Below are positions 51,355 to 59,565 of a stretch of DNA of 64,000 nucleotides, piece by piece (within the stretch, counting starts at the first letter, position 1; each line of letters starts with the position of its first letter). Under the pieces are notes generated by a model. It had not been told where the DNA came from. It made no database searches and saw only the letters and a program-made list of their open reading frames with translations. The DNA is taken from contig JAFLBM010000004.1 of assembly GCA_017303455.1 (NCBI GenBank), forward strand, positions 62,001-126,000. Reading direction: 5' to 3'. Made by a program: the position numbers and the translations under genes. The stretch comes from Chitinophagales bacterium. GTDB taxonomy: Bacteria; Bacteroidota; Bacteroidia; Chitinophagales; Chitinophagaceae.

Positions 51355-52035
51355 CTATCTTGATAACCAGTACAACCTCTTCACATATTCAATCTCACCC
51401 TTCTCACTGGCTCTTTGCAGGCTCAGCATTTTGTTTTGAGAATTAAACTCTTTCATGTCAAGCAATTGTTGCTGTACATTGTCTGCCACACCGTTGATTA
51501 TTTCAAGCCGTTTGGCATCTGCCATTTGAGTAGCAAACGCATTCACCACCATAAATAGCTGGTCAATATTTTTAATACTTTCATCCATCATGCCAGTATA
51601 GATATTGAGCATGTATTCCAGTTCTTCCGCAGTAAAGTTCTTATCCTGGCGGAACAATGCCCAGGCTCCCTTATATTCATTTACCATTGTCACCTGCATT
51701 TCAATAATATCTTTTACCCGTTTGTAATTGGCAATGGCTGATTTTACCTTCTTCAGTTCTTCAAAATAATCTTCATAGAGTTTCTTTTGTTTTTGCACCC
51801 AATCCCTGATTTCATTCAGCTTCAGTTGGCTCATTTTATTTTCTAATGTCTTTTGAGCATTCTGCAGCCAGATAGTTTTATTCTGTAATCGCTGAATTTG
51901 CAAATCAGCCGCTTTAATAACTTTTTTTACGGCGGCTTTAATAATATCTACAATTGGTATTTGTGCATTTGTTTCTTTTACCGGCAGTATCAAACAGCAC
52001 ATTACCAACCCCGCCATTGCCAATAAACGTTTCAT
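51355..52035 (-). CDS. traI: Conjugal transfer protein TraI-like (secreted, coiled-coil)
   Basis: 226 residues. A signal peptide ends in VKETNAQ. A coiled coil (KKVIKAADLQIQRLQNKTIW and QKTLENKMSQLKLNEIRDW) leads into IANYKRVKDIIEMQVTMVNEYKGAWALFRQDKNFTAEELEYM, which is the same block as SRYSKVADIISYQVRIIK and QFRDDKQFTSTEIDYL in the two downstream paralogues. So the three genes form a family in tandem, this one with the extra N-terminal coil. Its gene position, between TraG and TraJ, fits TraI. Confidence 0.75.
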   Translation of the reverse strand: MKRLLAMAGLVMCCLILPVKETNAQIPIVDIIKAAVKKVIKAADLQIQRLQNKTIWLQNAQKTLENKMSQLKLNEIRDWVQKQKKLYEDYFEELKKVKSAIANYKRVKDIIEMQVTMVNEYKGAWALFRQDKNFTAEELEYMLNIYTGMMDESIKNIDQLFMVVNAFATQMADAKRLEIINGVADNVQQQLLDMKEFNSQNKMLSLQRASEKGEIEYVKRLYWLSR

Positions 52036-52041
52036 GTTAGT

Positions 52042-52422
52042 TCATTTTATTTTTTTGTATTTATTAGTACCATCAAAAAGCAGCTTCTCTTTTGCATCAA
52101 ATGAGTAATGGTCTAATGTTTCAGACTCTTCCAGCAGCTTGTTTTCAGAATTATAGATAGCTGAAGTTTCCTTTACTTTATATTCCGGCTCCTTTACCTC
52201 ACCATCTACCTGCCTTGCAAAAAGCCATTTGTTTACAATCTTATATTGTTTCGCTTCTTTATTCTGAATGCTTATTACCAACGTATCATACTCCTTTCCA
52301 AATTCGTTAATTCCTTCCCTTACATAAGTTCCCGGTATAAATTCTGCAATATCATCCGTTGCAGTACCACAACCACCGGCAATAGCCATTAAGAGCAAAG
52401 CGAAGACTGTTACATTTTTCAT
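52042..52422 (-). CDS. Transfer-region lipoprotein (126 aa)
   Basis: 126 residues from the ATG at 52422; the longer open frame overlaps the ATPase gene. The signal MKNVTVFALLLMAIAGGC has a lipobox (IAGGC) with Cys18. The mature part has FIPGTYVREGINEFGKEYDTLVISIQN, a small beta barrel-like domain, and a KETSAIY stretch. Located between the ATPase and the TraI-like gene. It may serve as an entry-exclusion or outer-membrane pilot lipoprotein, but this is inference from position only. Confidence 0.65.
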   Translation of the reverse strand: MKNVTVFALLLMAIAGGCGTATDDIAEFIPGTYVREGINEFGKEYDTLVISIQNKEAKQYKIVNKWLFARQVDGEVKEPEYKVKETSAIYNSENKLLEESETLDHYSFDAKEKLLFDGTNKYKKIK

Positions 52423-52426
52423 ACTA

Positions 52427-54871
52427 TTAATTTTTAGAGTGAATAATATCATCTGCCATAGCCCTGATGCCTTTTTCCATATCACCGCCAAACTTTGCCG
52501 CATAGGCATTCACTCTCACTTTTTCCTTCTCTTCAGTAGTGTATGCAAGGTACTCTTCCGGCGAAACTTCAGTCCGGTACACTTTGCTTAACACACCGCC
52601 AAGGCTAATAAAAACTTCTTTATACTTCTTTGTAGGGTCGTTTGCTTTGTTGATACTTAATACCAAAGCTTTTTCCTTCTCCGTTAATCCCAATAATTCC
52701 TGAATCTGGTCGAACTTGTTTTGATACTTGCTTTGGTCTAACAGTATTTTACAATCACTGTTATTAATAATTGCCTGCTTTACCACTGGTGAAGAAATAA
52801 TGTCTTCTACTTCCTGTGTTACCACAATGGCTTCACCAAAGAATTTCCTTACCGTTTTAAACAGGTACTTAATGTATTCAGCCATACCTTCTTTTGCAAT
52901 GGCTTTCCAGGCTTCTTCAATCAAAATCATTTTCCTTATACCTTTCAGTTTTCTCATTTTGGAAATAAACACTTCCATGATGATGATGGTTACAACGGGG
53001 AAAAGAATCGGATGGTCTTTAATATTATCCAGTTCAAATACAATAAACCGCTGCTGCAACAAATCAAGATTCTCATCTGCATTCAACAAGTAATCAAATT
53101 CACCACCCTTGTAATATGGCCGCAGCACATACAGAAAATTGGACACATCAAAGTCTTTATCTTTTACATTATCGCCTTTCAGTTTTTCCACAAAATCTTC
53201 TTTCAGAAATTCGTAAAAGCTGTTAAAGCATGGAAAGATATTTTTATCCTTTTCCACCTTTTCAAAATATAATTGCAGGGCATTACTTAAGGCAACATAT
53301 TCGCTGCGGTTAAAGGTCTCATTATCTTTTTTCCATAGGGCCAGCAGCAATGTTTTGATACTTTCTTTTTTTTCGGTGTCTAACAAATCGCCTTCGCCAA
53401 TATAAAAAGGGTTAAACTTAATGGGTTTGGTTTCGCTGTATGTGAAGTAGTAGCCTTTCACCATATCGCAGAGGCCCTTGTAAGAATGACCCACATCTAC
53501 CAGCACAATATGTGTGCCTTTTTCGTAGTAGCTCCTCACCATATGGTTGGTAAAAAAGGATTTTCCACTGCCGGAAGGCCCCAAAATAAACTTATTTCTA
53601 TTGGTGCAGATGCCTTTATCCATTGGTTCATCCGAAATATCCACATGGATGGGTTTTCCTGAAAGCCGGTCGCCCAAACGGATGCCGATGGGGCTTACAC
53701 TTGAACGATAGTTGGTTTCCAAATTAAAAAAGCAGCAAGCCTGCGGTGAGAAAGTATCAAACGTATCGTTCATGGGAAAGTCGGCAGCATTGCCCGGTAT
53801 GCCAGCCCACCATATCTGTGCAGCTCCTTCCGTTTCTAATTTTGGTGTAGCATCCATTTGAGTAAGTGCAGACGAGCAGAGATTGCGGATGGTCTTTAAT
53901 TCTTCTTTATTATCCGACCATGCCAGTAAATTAAAATGTGCCTTTACAGGCAGTCTTTGTTCACTTATTGCTTCATTTAAAAATGCGTCAGTTGACTCCT
54001 TTGAAATAAAGTTTTCCCGGCTGTATGCTGATAAAGACTGCAGCCGCAATCTTTTACTTTCTAATTTCTGCATTGCTTTCTGTACATCTTCAATAAATAC
54101 GTATTGGCTGTAGATATGATTGCAGTTAAGCAATTGACCAATGGGTGATGCAAAACCTACACTAAATTTTGTTTTGTCGGTAGAATATTTATCATAATTA
54201 ATCCTGGAACCACAAAGCGCCGGAACAAATTCTGCATCTGCTATTGTATAGAGCTGGCAGTGATTCTCACCAATCTTCCAGTTGTCTTTAAACTCAATAT
54301 CTCTTACAGTGGTATCATCAGATTGCAGGTTCAGGTACTGAATAAGTAATTCGAACAAAGCAGTATTATCCAATTTTTTAAAGGAAATAAACCCGCTATC
54401 ACTCAATATTTTTTCAAACTGCCCTACGTGGTTCATGAAGTCGTGAAAGTGTTTTGGTTGCAATGTTTCTTCCGGCACAATTGATTTACGCAACAGGCTG
54501 GAGAAAACGGAAGATGATAATTTGCGGTTAGCTGGTTTCTTTGTCAACATAATGTAACATGAATGGTCTAAGTAAGGCCGTTCATTAAAGAACCTTTCGC
54601 TGCTGCGGCTTAGGAAGCTATTATCTTCATTTTGAAAACCGGCTTTATATTTTGTCTCTGTAAACCAATCTTGTTTACACAAAACACTATTTACGGGCAA
54701 TACTTTTATCGCTTTTATCCAAGCATGATGAAAGGCTTCATAGTCGTCATTGCTCATAGTAAACAGTTCAGGCAGTTCCACTTTAAAAGCAACAGTAACA
54801 TCACCCATTTTAGAGAGAATAGCATCATGCTCCATACCATAAACCGGAAGTATATCAAACAGGTTCCTCAT
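52427..54871 (-). CDS. traG: Conjugative transfer ATPase TraG (VirB4-like)
   Basis: 814 residues. The N-terminus begins MRNLFDILPVYGMEHDAILSKMGDVTVAF, as in TraG of Bacteroides elements. The Walker A is FILGPSGSGKSFFTNHM (near residue 430), and MILIEEAWKAIAKEGMAEYI carries the Walker B. It powers assembly of the mating channel at the inner membrane. It overlaps traF by four bases (ATGA at 54868-54871). Note that in the CTnDOT nomenclature TraG is the VirB4-type ATPase, not the coupling protein. Confidence 0.92.
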   Translation of the reverse strand: MRNLFDILPVYGMEHDAILSKMGDVTVAFKVELPELFTMSNDDYEAFHHAWIKAIKVLPVNSVLCKQDWFTETKYKAGFQNEDNSFLSRSSERFFNERPYLDHSCYIMLTKKPANRKLSSSVFSSLLRKSIVPEETLQPKHFHDFMNHVGQFEKILSDSGFISFKKLDNTALFELLIQYLNLQSDDTTVRDIEFKDNWKIGENHCQLYTIADAEFVPALCGSRINYDKYSTDKTKFSVGFASPIGQLLNCNHIYSQYVFIEDVQKAMQKLESKRLRLQSLSAYSRENFISKESTDAFLNEAISEQRLPVKAHFNLLAWSDNKEELKTIRNLCSSALTQMDATPKLETEGAAQIWWAGIPGNAADFPMNDTFDTFSPQACCFFNLETNYRSSVSPIGIRLGDRLSGKPIHVDISDEPMDKGICTNRNKFILGPSGSGKSFFTNHMVRSYYEKGTHIVLVDVGHSYKGLCDMVKGYYFTYSETKPIKFNPFYIGEGDLLDTEKKESIKTLLLALWKKDNETFNRSEYVALSNALQLYFEKVEKDKNIFPCFNSFYEFLKEDFVEKLKGDNVKDKDFDVSNFLYVLRPYYKGGEFDYLLNADENLDLLQQRFIVFELDNIKDHPILFPVVTIIIMEVFISKMRKLKGIRKMILIEEAWKAIAKEGMAEYIKYLFKTVRKFFGEAIVVTQEVEDIISSPVVKQAIINNSDCKILLDQSKYQNKFDQIQELLGLTEKEKALVLSINKANDPTKKYKEVFISLGGVLSKVYRTEVSPEEYLAYTTEEKEKVRVNAYAAKFGGDMEKGIRAMADDIIHSKN

Positions 54872-55191
54872 TTCAATAACTGCTTTTTCAATTTCACAAT
54901 AGAATAATTTTTGATAACTTTTGGCACTGCTTTTCTTGCAATCTTTTTCATCAACCCATATTGCCCATAAGTACGGCTCATTTTATATACATACATGAAT
55001 AAAGCTGTTCCGGCTGAAAAAATGATGATAAGGCAAATGAAGATGTTGATGCCAGCTATATAGAGAATAGCAAAGATTATCATGAGGATTACCAGCCCGC
55101 CGCCGAGGTACCAGATGTACTGTGCTTTCAAGCCTTTAAATTCTATTGGCTTGTTGATGCCTTTATTAATTTGATAGACGGAGTTGGACAT
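54868..55191 (-). CDS. traF: Conjugative transfer protein TraF (DUF4133)
   Basis: 107 residues. VYQINKGINKPIEFKGLKAQYIWYLGGGL leads to two close membrane helices (LGGGLVILMIIFAILYIAGI and IFICLIIIFSAGTALFMYVY) and a basic C-terminus (KLKKQLLK). This is the DUF4133/TraF pattern, a VirB3-like partner of the ATPase. It is the first gene of the right-hand block here; the usual upstream partner TraE (DUF4134) is absent, with a shared control region in its place. Confidence 0.85.
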   Translation of the reverse strand: MSNSVYQINKGINKPIEFKGLKAQYIWYLGGGLVILMIIFAILYIAGINIFICLIIIFSAGTALFMYVYKMSRTYGQYGLMKKIARKAVPKVIKNYSIVKLKKQLLK

Positions 55192-55224
55192 TTTACTATA
55201 GCTCTTTTGCAGATGAAAAGAACA

Positions 55225-55280
55225 GCAAATAATTTTCCAAAGTTTTAAAGGAAGGGGTAAGAAAGGTAGGACTACGGGTT
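55225..55280 (-). promoter_or_regulatory. Repeated 56-base control region upstream of traF
   Basis: Second copy of the region at 47071-47126 (41 of 56 identical, no gaps). The palindromic core is GTAGGACTAC (55266-55275), shorter than in the traK copy. Its far end overlaps the 3' end of the dtxR-like gene, whose stop is at 55284. Confidence 0.7.
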
Positions 55281-55283
55281 AAG

Positions 55284-55940
55284 TTATACTCTTTCCACCA
55301 GCAACCTTTCACAAACAGTATTGCTTAGTACTTCAGAAGGTTTTTGGGTATAGCTTACTTCCATAGTACCATCAAATTTTTCCACCCGTTTTACTTTCAG
55401 TTTTAAACCCAACTGCAAGCCCCGCTGATTCAGAAATTTTAAAAAATCATCTGTAGTATGAATAACTGCAGCAAGTTTTACGGTGTCACCGGCTTTACAA
55501 CTACTCAGCTTTTCGTATTTAATCCATTCCATTTTACCCGTCTTATCAGGAATGGGTGAACCGTGTGGGTCTATTTTTGGATAACCGAGTAAGGCATCCA
55601 TCTTTTCAAAAAATACTGGCGACTGCAAATGTTCAATCTGTTCCGCTATTTCATGTACTTCTTCCCAGCCAAAACCCATTTGCTGCACAAGGAACATTTC
55701 TGTTAACCGGTGCTTTCGTATTATCAACCCGGCTTCTTTTTTTCCCTTTTCTGTTAATCGGATAGGCTTGTAGCTCTCGTAAATAACTAATTTCTTTTCG
55801 GCCAGTTTCTTCATCATGCTGTTAACGGTAGGCATTTTAATACCTAACTGTTTGCTTACCTCGTTGGGGCTTACTTCGCCCTTTTCCGCAGAAAGGTTGA
55901 ACAGTGCCTTTAAGTAGTTTTCTTCTGTATATGAGTGCAT
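55284..55940 (-). CDS. DtxR/MntR-family metal-dependent regulator
   Basis: 218 residues. The winged helix-turn-helix is SAEKGEVSPNEVSKQLGIKMPTVNSMMKKLAEKKLV, followed by the metal-binding dimerisation region (IIRKHRLTEMFLVQQMGF, EVHEIAEQIEHLQS with His/Glu ligands) and an SH3-like C-terminal domain (FLNQRGLQLGLKLKVKRV). It probably senses Mn or Fe in the cytoplasm. It is divergent from the di-heme oxidoreductase operon with about 117 bases between, so that operon is its likely target. Confidence 0.88.
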   Translation of the reverse strand: MHSYTEENYLKALFNLSAEKGEVSPNEVSKQLGIKMPTVNSMMKKLAEKKLVIYESYKPIRLTEKGKKEAGLIIRKHRLTEMFLVQQMGFGWEEVHEIAEQIEHLQSPVFFEKMDALLGYPKIDPHGSPIPDKTGKMEWIKYEKLSSCKAGDTVKLAAVIHTTDDFLKFLNQRGLQLGLKLKVKRVEKFDGTMEVSYTQKPSEVLSNTVCERLLVERV

Positions 55941-55944
55941 AAAG

Positions 55945-56032
55945 CAAAAGTAAATGATAAAGATAGGGAGATAAAACTTTAATATGTCGATACTTTATTT
56001 ATTTGTTAGATGGCTCTAAGTTATTACTTTTG
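55945..56032. promoter_or_regulatory. Divergent promoters of dtxR-like gene and di-heme operon
   Basis: Plus strand: TTTG (56002-56005), 19 bases, TACTTTTG (56025-56032), a perfect Bacteroidota promoter ahead of the ATG at 56058. Minus strand: TACTTTTG at 55945-55952, only five bases from the dtxR-like ATG, so its mRNA would be almost leaderless. The operator of the regulator is expected between them; two ACTTTA repeats (55976 and 55991) are the only hint. Confidence 0.65.
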
Positions 56033-56057
56033 TAGACATAATTACAGTTTTAGAAGA

Positions 56058-57257
56058 ATGAAAAAAATATACCTTATTCCTGCGGCACTGGTTATTTGCA
56101 TTGCTATTATACAAGCTTGTACCAAACTGCAGCCTGCCGCCCCAGCGGATGATGAAATACTGGATGGCCCTGTAGCTGGGCTTTCTTACGACCAGAACAG
56201 ACAATTCCTTGCAGGGGATATAGCCTTTAATGATGAAATATTTACCAGTCAAACTGGGCTGGGTTCCATTTTTGTAGCCACCAGTTGCGGCAGTTGCCAT
56301 GCAGGTGATGGTAAAGGACATCCTTTTACCACACTAACAAGATTTGGACAAACAGATAGTACCGGCAATCAATTTCTTCACATGGGTGGCCCTCAATTAC
56401 AAAACAGGGCTTTGCCCGGCTTCTCACCTGAACAAATACCAGCAGGTGCAACCTTCTCAAAATTTACTCCACCGGCCAATACTGGCCTTGGTTTTTTAGA
56501 ATTAGTAAGCGATGCAGATATTTTAGCAATGGCTGACCCGAATGATGCAAACGGCGATGGCATTTCAGGAATGCCCAACTATGCTGTACTTCCTTCATTC
56601 GCAACAGCTTTTTCAAACGCCATACCCCGAAATGGAAAATATATTCATCGCTTCGGAAAAAAAGCCGCCGCATATAATTTACTGCACCAAACAGTAAATG
56701 CCTATAACCAGGATATTGGTATCACTTCCACCTTTTCACCACAAGATGTGTACTCAGGTTTAAATATTGACCCGGAAGTAACAGACAATACCGTAAGAAA
56801 CGTAGTATTCTACCTTCAAACATTAAAAGCACCTATACAAAGAAATCAAATTGATGCAACAGTAATAGCAGGTAAAAATATTTTTATGCAGACAGGTTGC
56901 GAAAGCTGTCATAAGCAAACTTTAAAAACCGGATTTTCAAACGTAGCTCCGCTATCAAACAAAACATTTCATCCTTATACAGATTTGCTGCTGCATGATA
57001 TGGGGCCGGGTTTGGATGATGGATATACCGAAGGCACAGCAAAAACTAATGAATGGCGGACACCGCCGTTATGGGGCTTAGGTTTATCTCCCAACTCACA
57101 GGGTGGCCAGTATTTTTTATTGCATGATGGCCGGGCAAAAAATATTGAAGAAGCTATACAAATGCACGGTGGCGAAGCAGCACAGAGTAAAACAAAATTT
57201 AACCAGCTTACTGCTGCCGATAAAAATGCGTTGCTCAAATTTTTAGAATCACTATAA
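56058..57257 (+). CDS. Di-heme oxidoreductase (DUF1111-type)
   Basis: 399 residues from the ATG at 56058; the longer frame (56010) overlaps the promoter. A lipoprotein signal (KKIYLIPAALVICIAIIQAC) anchors it. Two CxxCH heme-binding sites are present: CGSCH near residue 77 and CESCH near residue 281. GLGFLELVSDADILAMADPNDANGDGISG is a family landmark. The C-terminus holds HDGRAKNIEEAIQMHGGEA. The family is related to di-heme peroxidases and often occurs with metal uptake genes. Likely periplasmic, oxidising or reducing a metal or small molecule; the partner is unknown. Confidence 0.85.
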   Translation: MKKIYLIPAALVICIAIIQACTKLQPAAPADDEILDGPVAGLSYDQNRQFLAGDIAFNDEIFTSQTGLGSIFVATSCGSCHAGDGKGHPFTTLTRFGQTDSTGNQFLHMGGPQLQNRALPGFSPEQIPAGATFSKFTPPANTGLGFLELVSDADILAMADPNDANGDGISGMPNYAVLPSFATAFSNAIPRNGKYIHRFGKKAAAYNLLHQTVNAYNQDIGITSTFSPQDVYSGLNIDPEVTDNTVRNVVFYLQTLKAPIQRNQIDATVIAGKNIFMQTGCESCHKQTLKTGFSNVAPLSNKTFHPYTDLLLHDMGPGLDDGYTEGTAKTNEWRTPPLWGLGLSPNSQGGQYFLLHDGRAKNIEEAIQMHGGEAAQSKTKFNQLTAADKNALLKFLESL

Positions 57258-57258
57258 A

Positions 57259-57705
57259 ATGGATAGAAAAGATTTTATAAAAAATTGTGGCTTTGCCTGT
57301 ATGGGTGGAGCAGCAATTACAACCTTGCTGCAAGGATGTGCCGGCACAAAAATAATAAGTGGCAAAATTGGCGGTGATGATTTAGTTGTACCCTTAAAAG
57401 ATTTTGAAACCAAAGCAGGTAACGAAATACATTATAAAAAATACATTGTAGTGCAAAACGAAATACTGCAATACCCAATTTGTTTGTACCGGATAAATGA
57501 AAATGAATATACCGCTTTGTGGATGCAATGCACACATCAGGGTGCAGAACTACAGGTATTTGGTGATAAGCTGCAATGTCCTGCACATGGTAGTGAATTT
57601 ACTAATAAAGGTATTGTACAAAGTGGCCCGGCAGAAACAAAGCTGCGGTCATTTCCTGTAATCATTGAGGCCAACCAACTTAAAATTTCATTGAAAGCGA
57701 TATGA
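57259..57705 (+). CDS. Rieske 2Fe-2S protein
   Basis: 148 residues. The cluster ligands are C-T-H (near residue 91) and C-P-A-H (near residue 107), in WMQCTHQGAELQVFGDKLQCPAHGSEF. The N-terminus, DRKDFIKNCGFACMGGAAITTLLQGC, looks like a lipoprotein signal ending in Cys. The gene starts one base after the di-heme oxidoreductase stop and overlaps the porin by four bases (ATGA), so the three are one unit. It is a likely electron partner of the di-heme protein. Confidence 0.88.
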   Translation: MDRKDFIKNCGFACMGGAAITTLLQGCAGTKIISGKIGGDDLVVPLKDFETKAGNEIHYKKYIVVQNEILQYPICLYRINENEYTALWMQCTHQGAELQVFGDKLQCPAHGSEFTNKGIVQSGPAETKLRSFPVIIEANQLKISLKAI

Positions 57706-58928
57706 TAAAAATTTATTCTCTTTTTGTAACCATACTCCTCTCATTTTGTGCTGCGGCGCAAATAGACCCTGCTTTACTAAAACGTATTCCAAAAGATACC
57801 ACAAAGCCAAGTCTTAATATGGATGCGGTGTATAACCGTCCTTTTGTAGCAGTGGGCAAACTTCCGGTTTCAGTAGGTGGATATATGGAAGCCAACTGGC
57901 AGCATTTGGCGACCGATGGTATTTCAGAAGGTCACCAGTTTCAATTCAGGCGAATGACATTATTTGTATCATCTACTATTGGTAAGCGGCTAAAATTTTT
58001 AAGCGAAATTGAATTTGAAGACGGGGCAAAAGAAATATCAATAGAGTTTGCGGCATTGGATATTGAACTGCACCCTTTACTAAACTTGCGGGGCGGTATG
58101 ATATTAAATCCTATTGGAGCATTTAATCAAAACCATGATGGGCCAAAATGGGAATTTACTGACCGGCCAATTAGTGCCACACAAATGTTGCCTGCCACAT
58201 GGAGCAATGCAGGCTTTGGCGTATATGGCAAACATTACAATAAAGACTGGATGTTTGGTTATGAAGCTTACTTATCAGGCAACTTTGATAATACCATTAT
58301 TGACAATGCTGAAAACAAAACATTTTTGCCTGCTGCAAAAAATAATAAAGAACGGTTTGAAGAAATAAACAGCGGCCTGCCCTTAGTAACGGCAAAGGTT
58401 GCTGTAAGAAACAGTAAGGTTGGTGAAATAGGATTATCATACATGGGTGGAGTGTACAATAAATTTCAGGATGATGGATTGCAGTTAGATGATAAACGAA
58501 GAGTGCATGTTTTTGCTATTGATTTCAACAGCACCATTGCAAAAACAAAAACATTTATTACTGCCGAATGGGCATGGATTAAAGTAAATGTACCATCCAC
58601 CTTTACACAACAGTACGGCAACAAACAGCAAGGCGGCTTTTTAGATATTGTTCAACCGGTGTTAAAGAAAAAAATGTTGGGCTGGCAAAATGCCACCCTC
58701 AACATTGCCTGCCGTATGGAGTATGTGGATTGGAACAAAGGTGTATTTACAAGCACCGGTGGCAACATCAGTGAACATCTCTGGAGTATAATGCCTGCAG
58801 TAAGTTTGCGACCAACATCACAAACAGTTTTTCGGTTCAATTACCGCCATCAGCGACAAACAGATTTATTAGGTAATCCACCAGCCGTAACGGGTGGGTT
58901 AAGCTTTGGGATTTCAACATATTTTTAA
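57702..58928 (+). CDS. Outer-membrane porin, OprO/OprP-like
   Basis: 408 residues. The signal peptide ends at CAAAQ. The mature part has VGGYMEANWQHLATDGISEGHQFQFRRMTLFVS and ends in LSFGISTYF, with the terminal Phe of outer-membrane barrels. Alternating hydrophobic strands and repeated loops suggest 16 strands of the phosphate-selective porin family. It probably lets a small anion or metal complex into the periplasm for the di-heme/Rieske pair. Confidence 0.8.
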   Translation: MIKIYSLFVTILLSFCAAAQIDPALLKRIPKDTTKPSLNMDAVYNRPFVAVGKLPVSVGGYMEANWQHLATDGISEGHQFQFRRMTLFVSSTIGKRLKFLSEIEFEDGAKEISIEFAALDIELHPLLNLRGGMILNPIGAFNQNHDGPKWEFTDRPISATQMLPATWSNAGFGVYGKHYNKDWMFGYEAYLSGNFDNTIIDNAENKTFLPAAKNNKERFEEINSGLPLVTAKVAVRNSKVGEIGLSYMGGVYNKFQDDGLQLDDKRRVHVFAIDFNSTIAKTKTFITAEWAWIKVNVPSTFTQQYGNKQQGGFLDIVQPVLKKKMLGWQNATLNIACRMEYVDWNKGVFTSTGGNISEHLWSIMPAVSLRPTSQTVFRFNYRHQRQTDLLGNPPAVTGGLSFGISTYF

Positions 58929-58943
58929 AATATTGCCCATCTT

Positions 58944-58993
58944 TTGCAACCATGTGGCAACATTCTATTTTTCAAAATTAGTTCCTATATTTG
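58944..58993 (+). promoter_or_regulatory. Operator-like palindrome and -7 box ahead of the metal-efflux genes
   Basis: TTGCAAC-CAT-GTGGCAA (58944-58960) is a 17-base inverted repeat with one mismatched pair. A third half-site TTGCCAC (58991-58997) overlaps the -7 box TATATTTG (58986-58993). This arrangement looks like binding of a Fur-type (Zur-like) or similar repressor. It lies just ahead of the DUF6660-like gene. Confidence 0.55.
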
Positions 58994-58999
58994 CCACTG

Positions 59000-59317
59000 A
59001 TGAAATATTTATTCTTCATAATGGGCTTTTTACTCCTTTATCTGTCATGCCTTCCATGTGGCGATAGCAGAGAGTGTAATGTAAATGCACAGGTAAAAAT
59101 TTCAGCCACTGATAATCATCAGGAACACAAACACACTTCAGAAACTTGCACACCATTTTGCACTTGTTCCTGCTGCGCTGCTTCCGCATTTAATGGGTCT
59201 TTTTCAAAAATACAGATAAGTAAAATTGTATTTCAATCTGAGAAATATCCACTGTATGATATAGCCTTTAATACCGCTGCATATTATAGCATCTTCCAGC
59301 CCCCCAAATTTTCTTAA
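59000..59317 (+). CDS. Cys/His-rich exported protein (DUF6660-like)
   Basis: 105 residues from the ATG at 59000; a TTG three codons earlier lies inside the -7 box. A signal peptide (KYLFFIMGFLLLYLSCLPC) is followed by a short domain with C-x-x-C-type clusters: DSRECNVNAQ, then DNHQEHKHTSETCTPFCTCSCCAASAF. The His and Cys groups could bind a heavy metal in the periplasm. I link it to the DUF6660 family from memory. First gene after the operator-like site and before the pump. Confidence 0.6.
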   Translation: MKYLFFIMGFLLLYLSCLPCGDSRECNVNAQVKISATDNHQEHKHTSETCTPFCTCSCCAASAFNGSFSKIQISKIVFQSEKYPLYDIAFNTAAYYSIFQPPKFS

Positions 59318-59404
59318 TTATTTCCTTCTTATTTGAATTTGCTGCATAGCCATTCTATTGGCATGCATTGCATTTCTCATTCAATCATTTTTTATTAAAA
59401 AAGA

Positions 59405-59548
59405 ATGGTAAGTAGTAAAAAGTCCAAAAAGGCTAAACAGCCTTTTTGGCTTCGGGCAATCAAAATCATTTTTATAACACTGGCCTGTGCAATACTTGTT
59501 GCAGCTATTATTCAAAGAATAATTCACTTCTTCAGGTATCATGTATAA
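59405..59548 (+). CDS. Small single-helix membrane protein (47 aa)
   Basis: A 47-residue ORF from ATG. A basic start (VSSKKSKKAKQPFWLRAIK) is followed by one membrane helix (IIFITLACAILVAAIIQRII) and a short tail (HFFRYHV). The stop is 17 bases before the pump gene. Position and shape are those of small accessory subunits of RND pumps, but this is inference. Confidence 0.5.
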   Translation: MVSSKKSKKAKQPFWLRAIKIIFITLACAILVAAIIQRIIHFFRYHV

Positions 59549-59565
59549 TCAAACAGAATTAAAAT

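Noticed and set aside
55976..56040. TATGTC/GACATA inverted repeat as the DtxR operator
   Set aside because: The six-base arms are 46 bases apart and flank the promoter loosely; chance is as likely as function.
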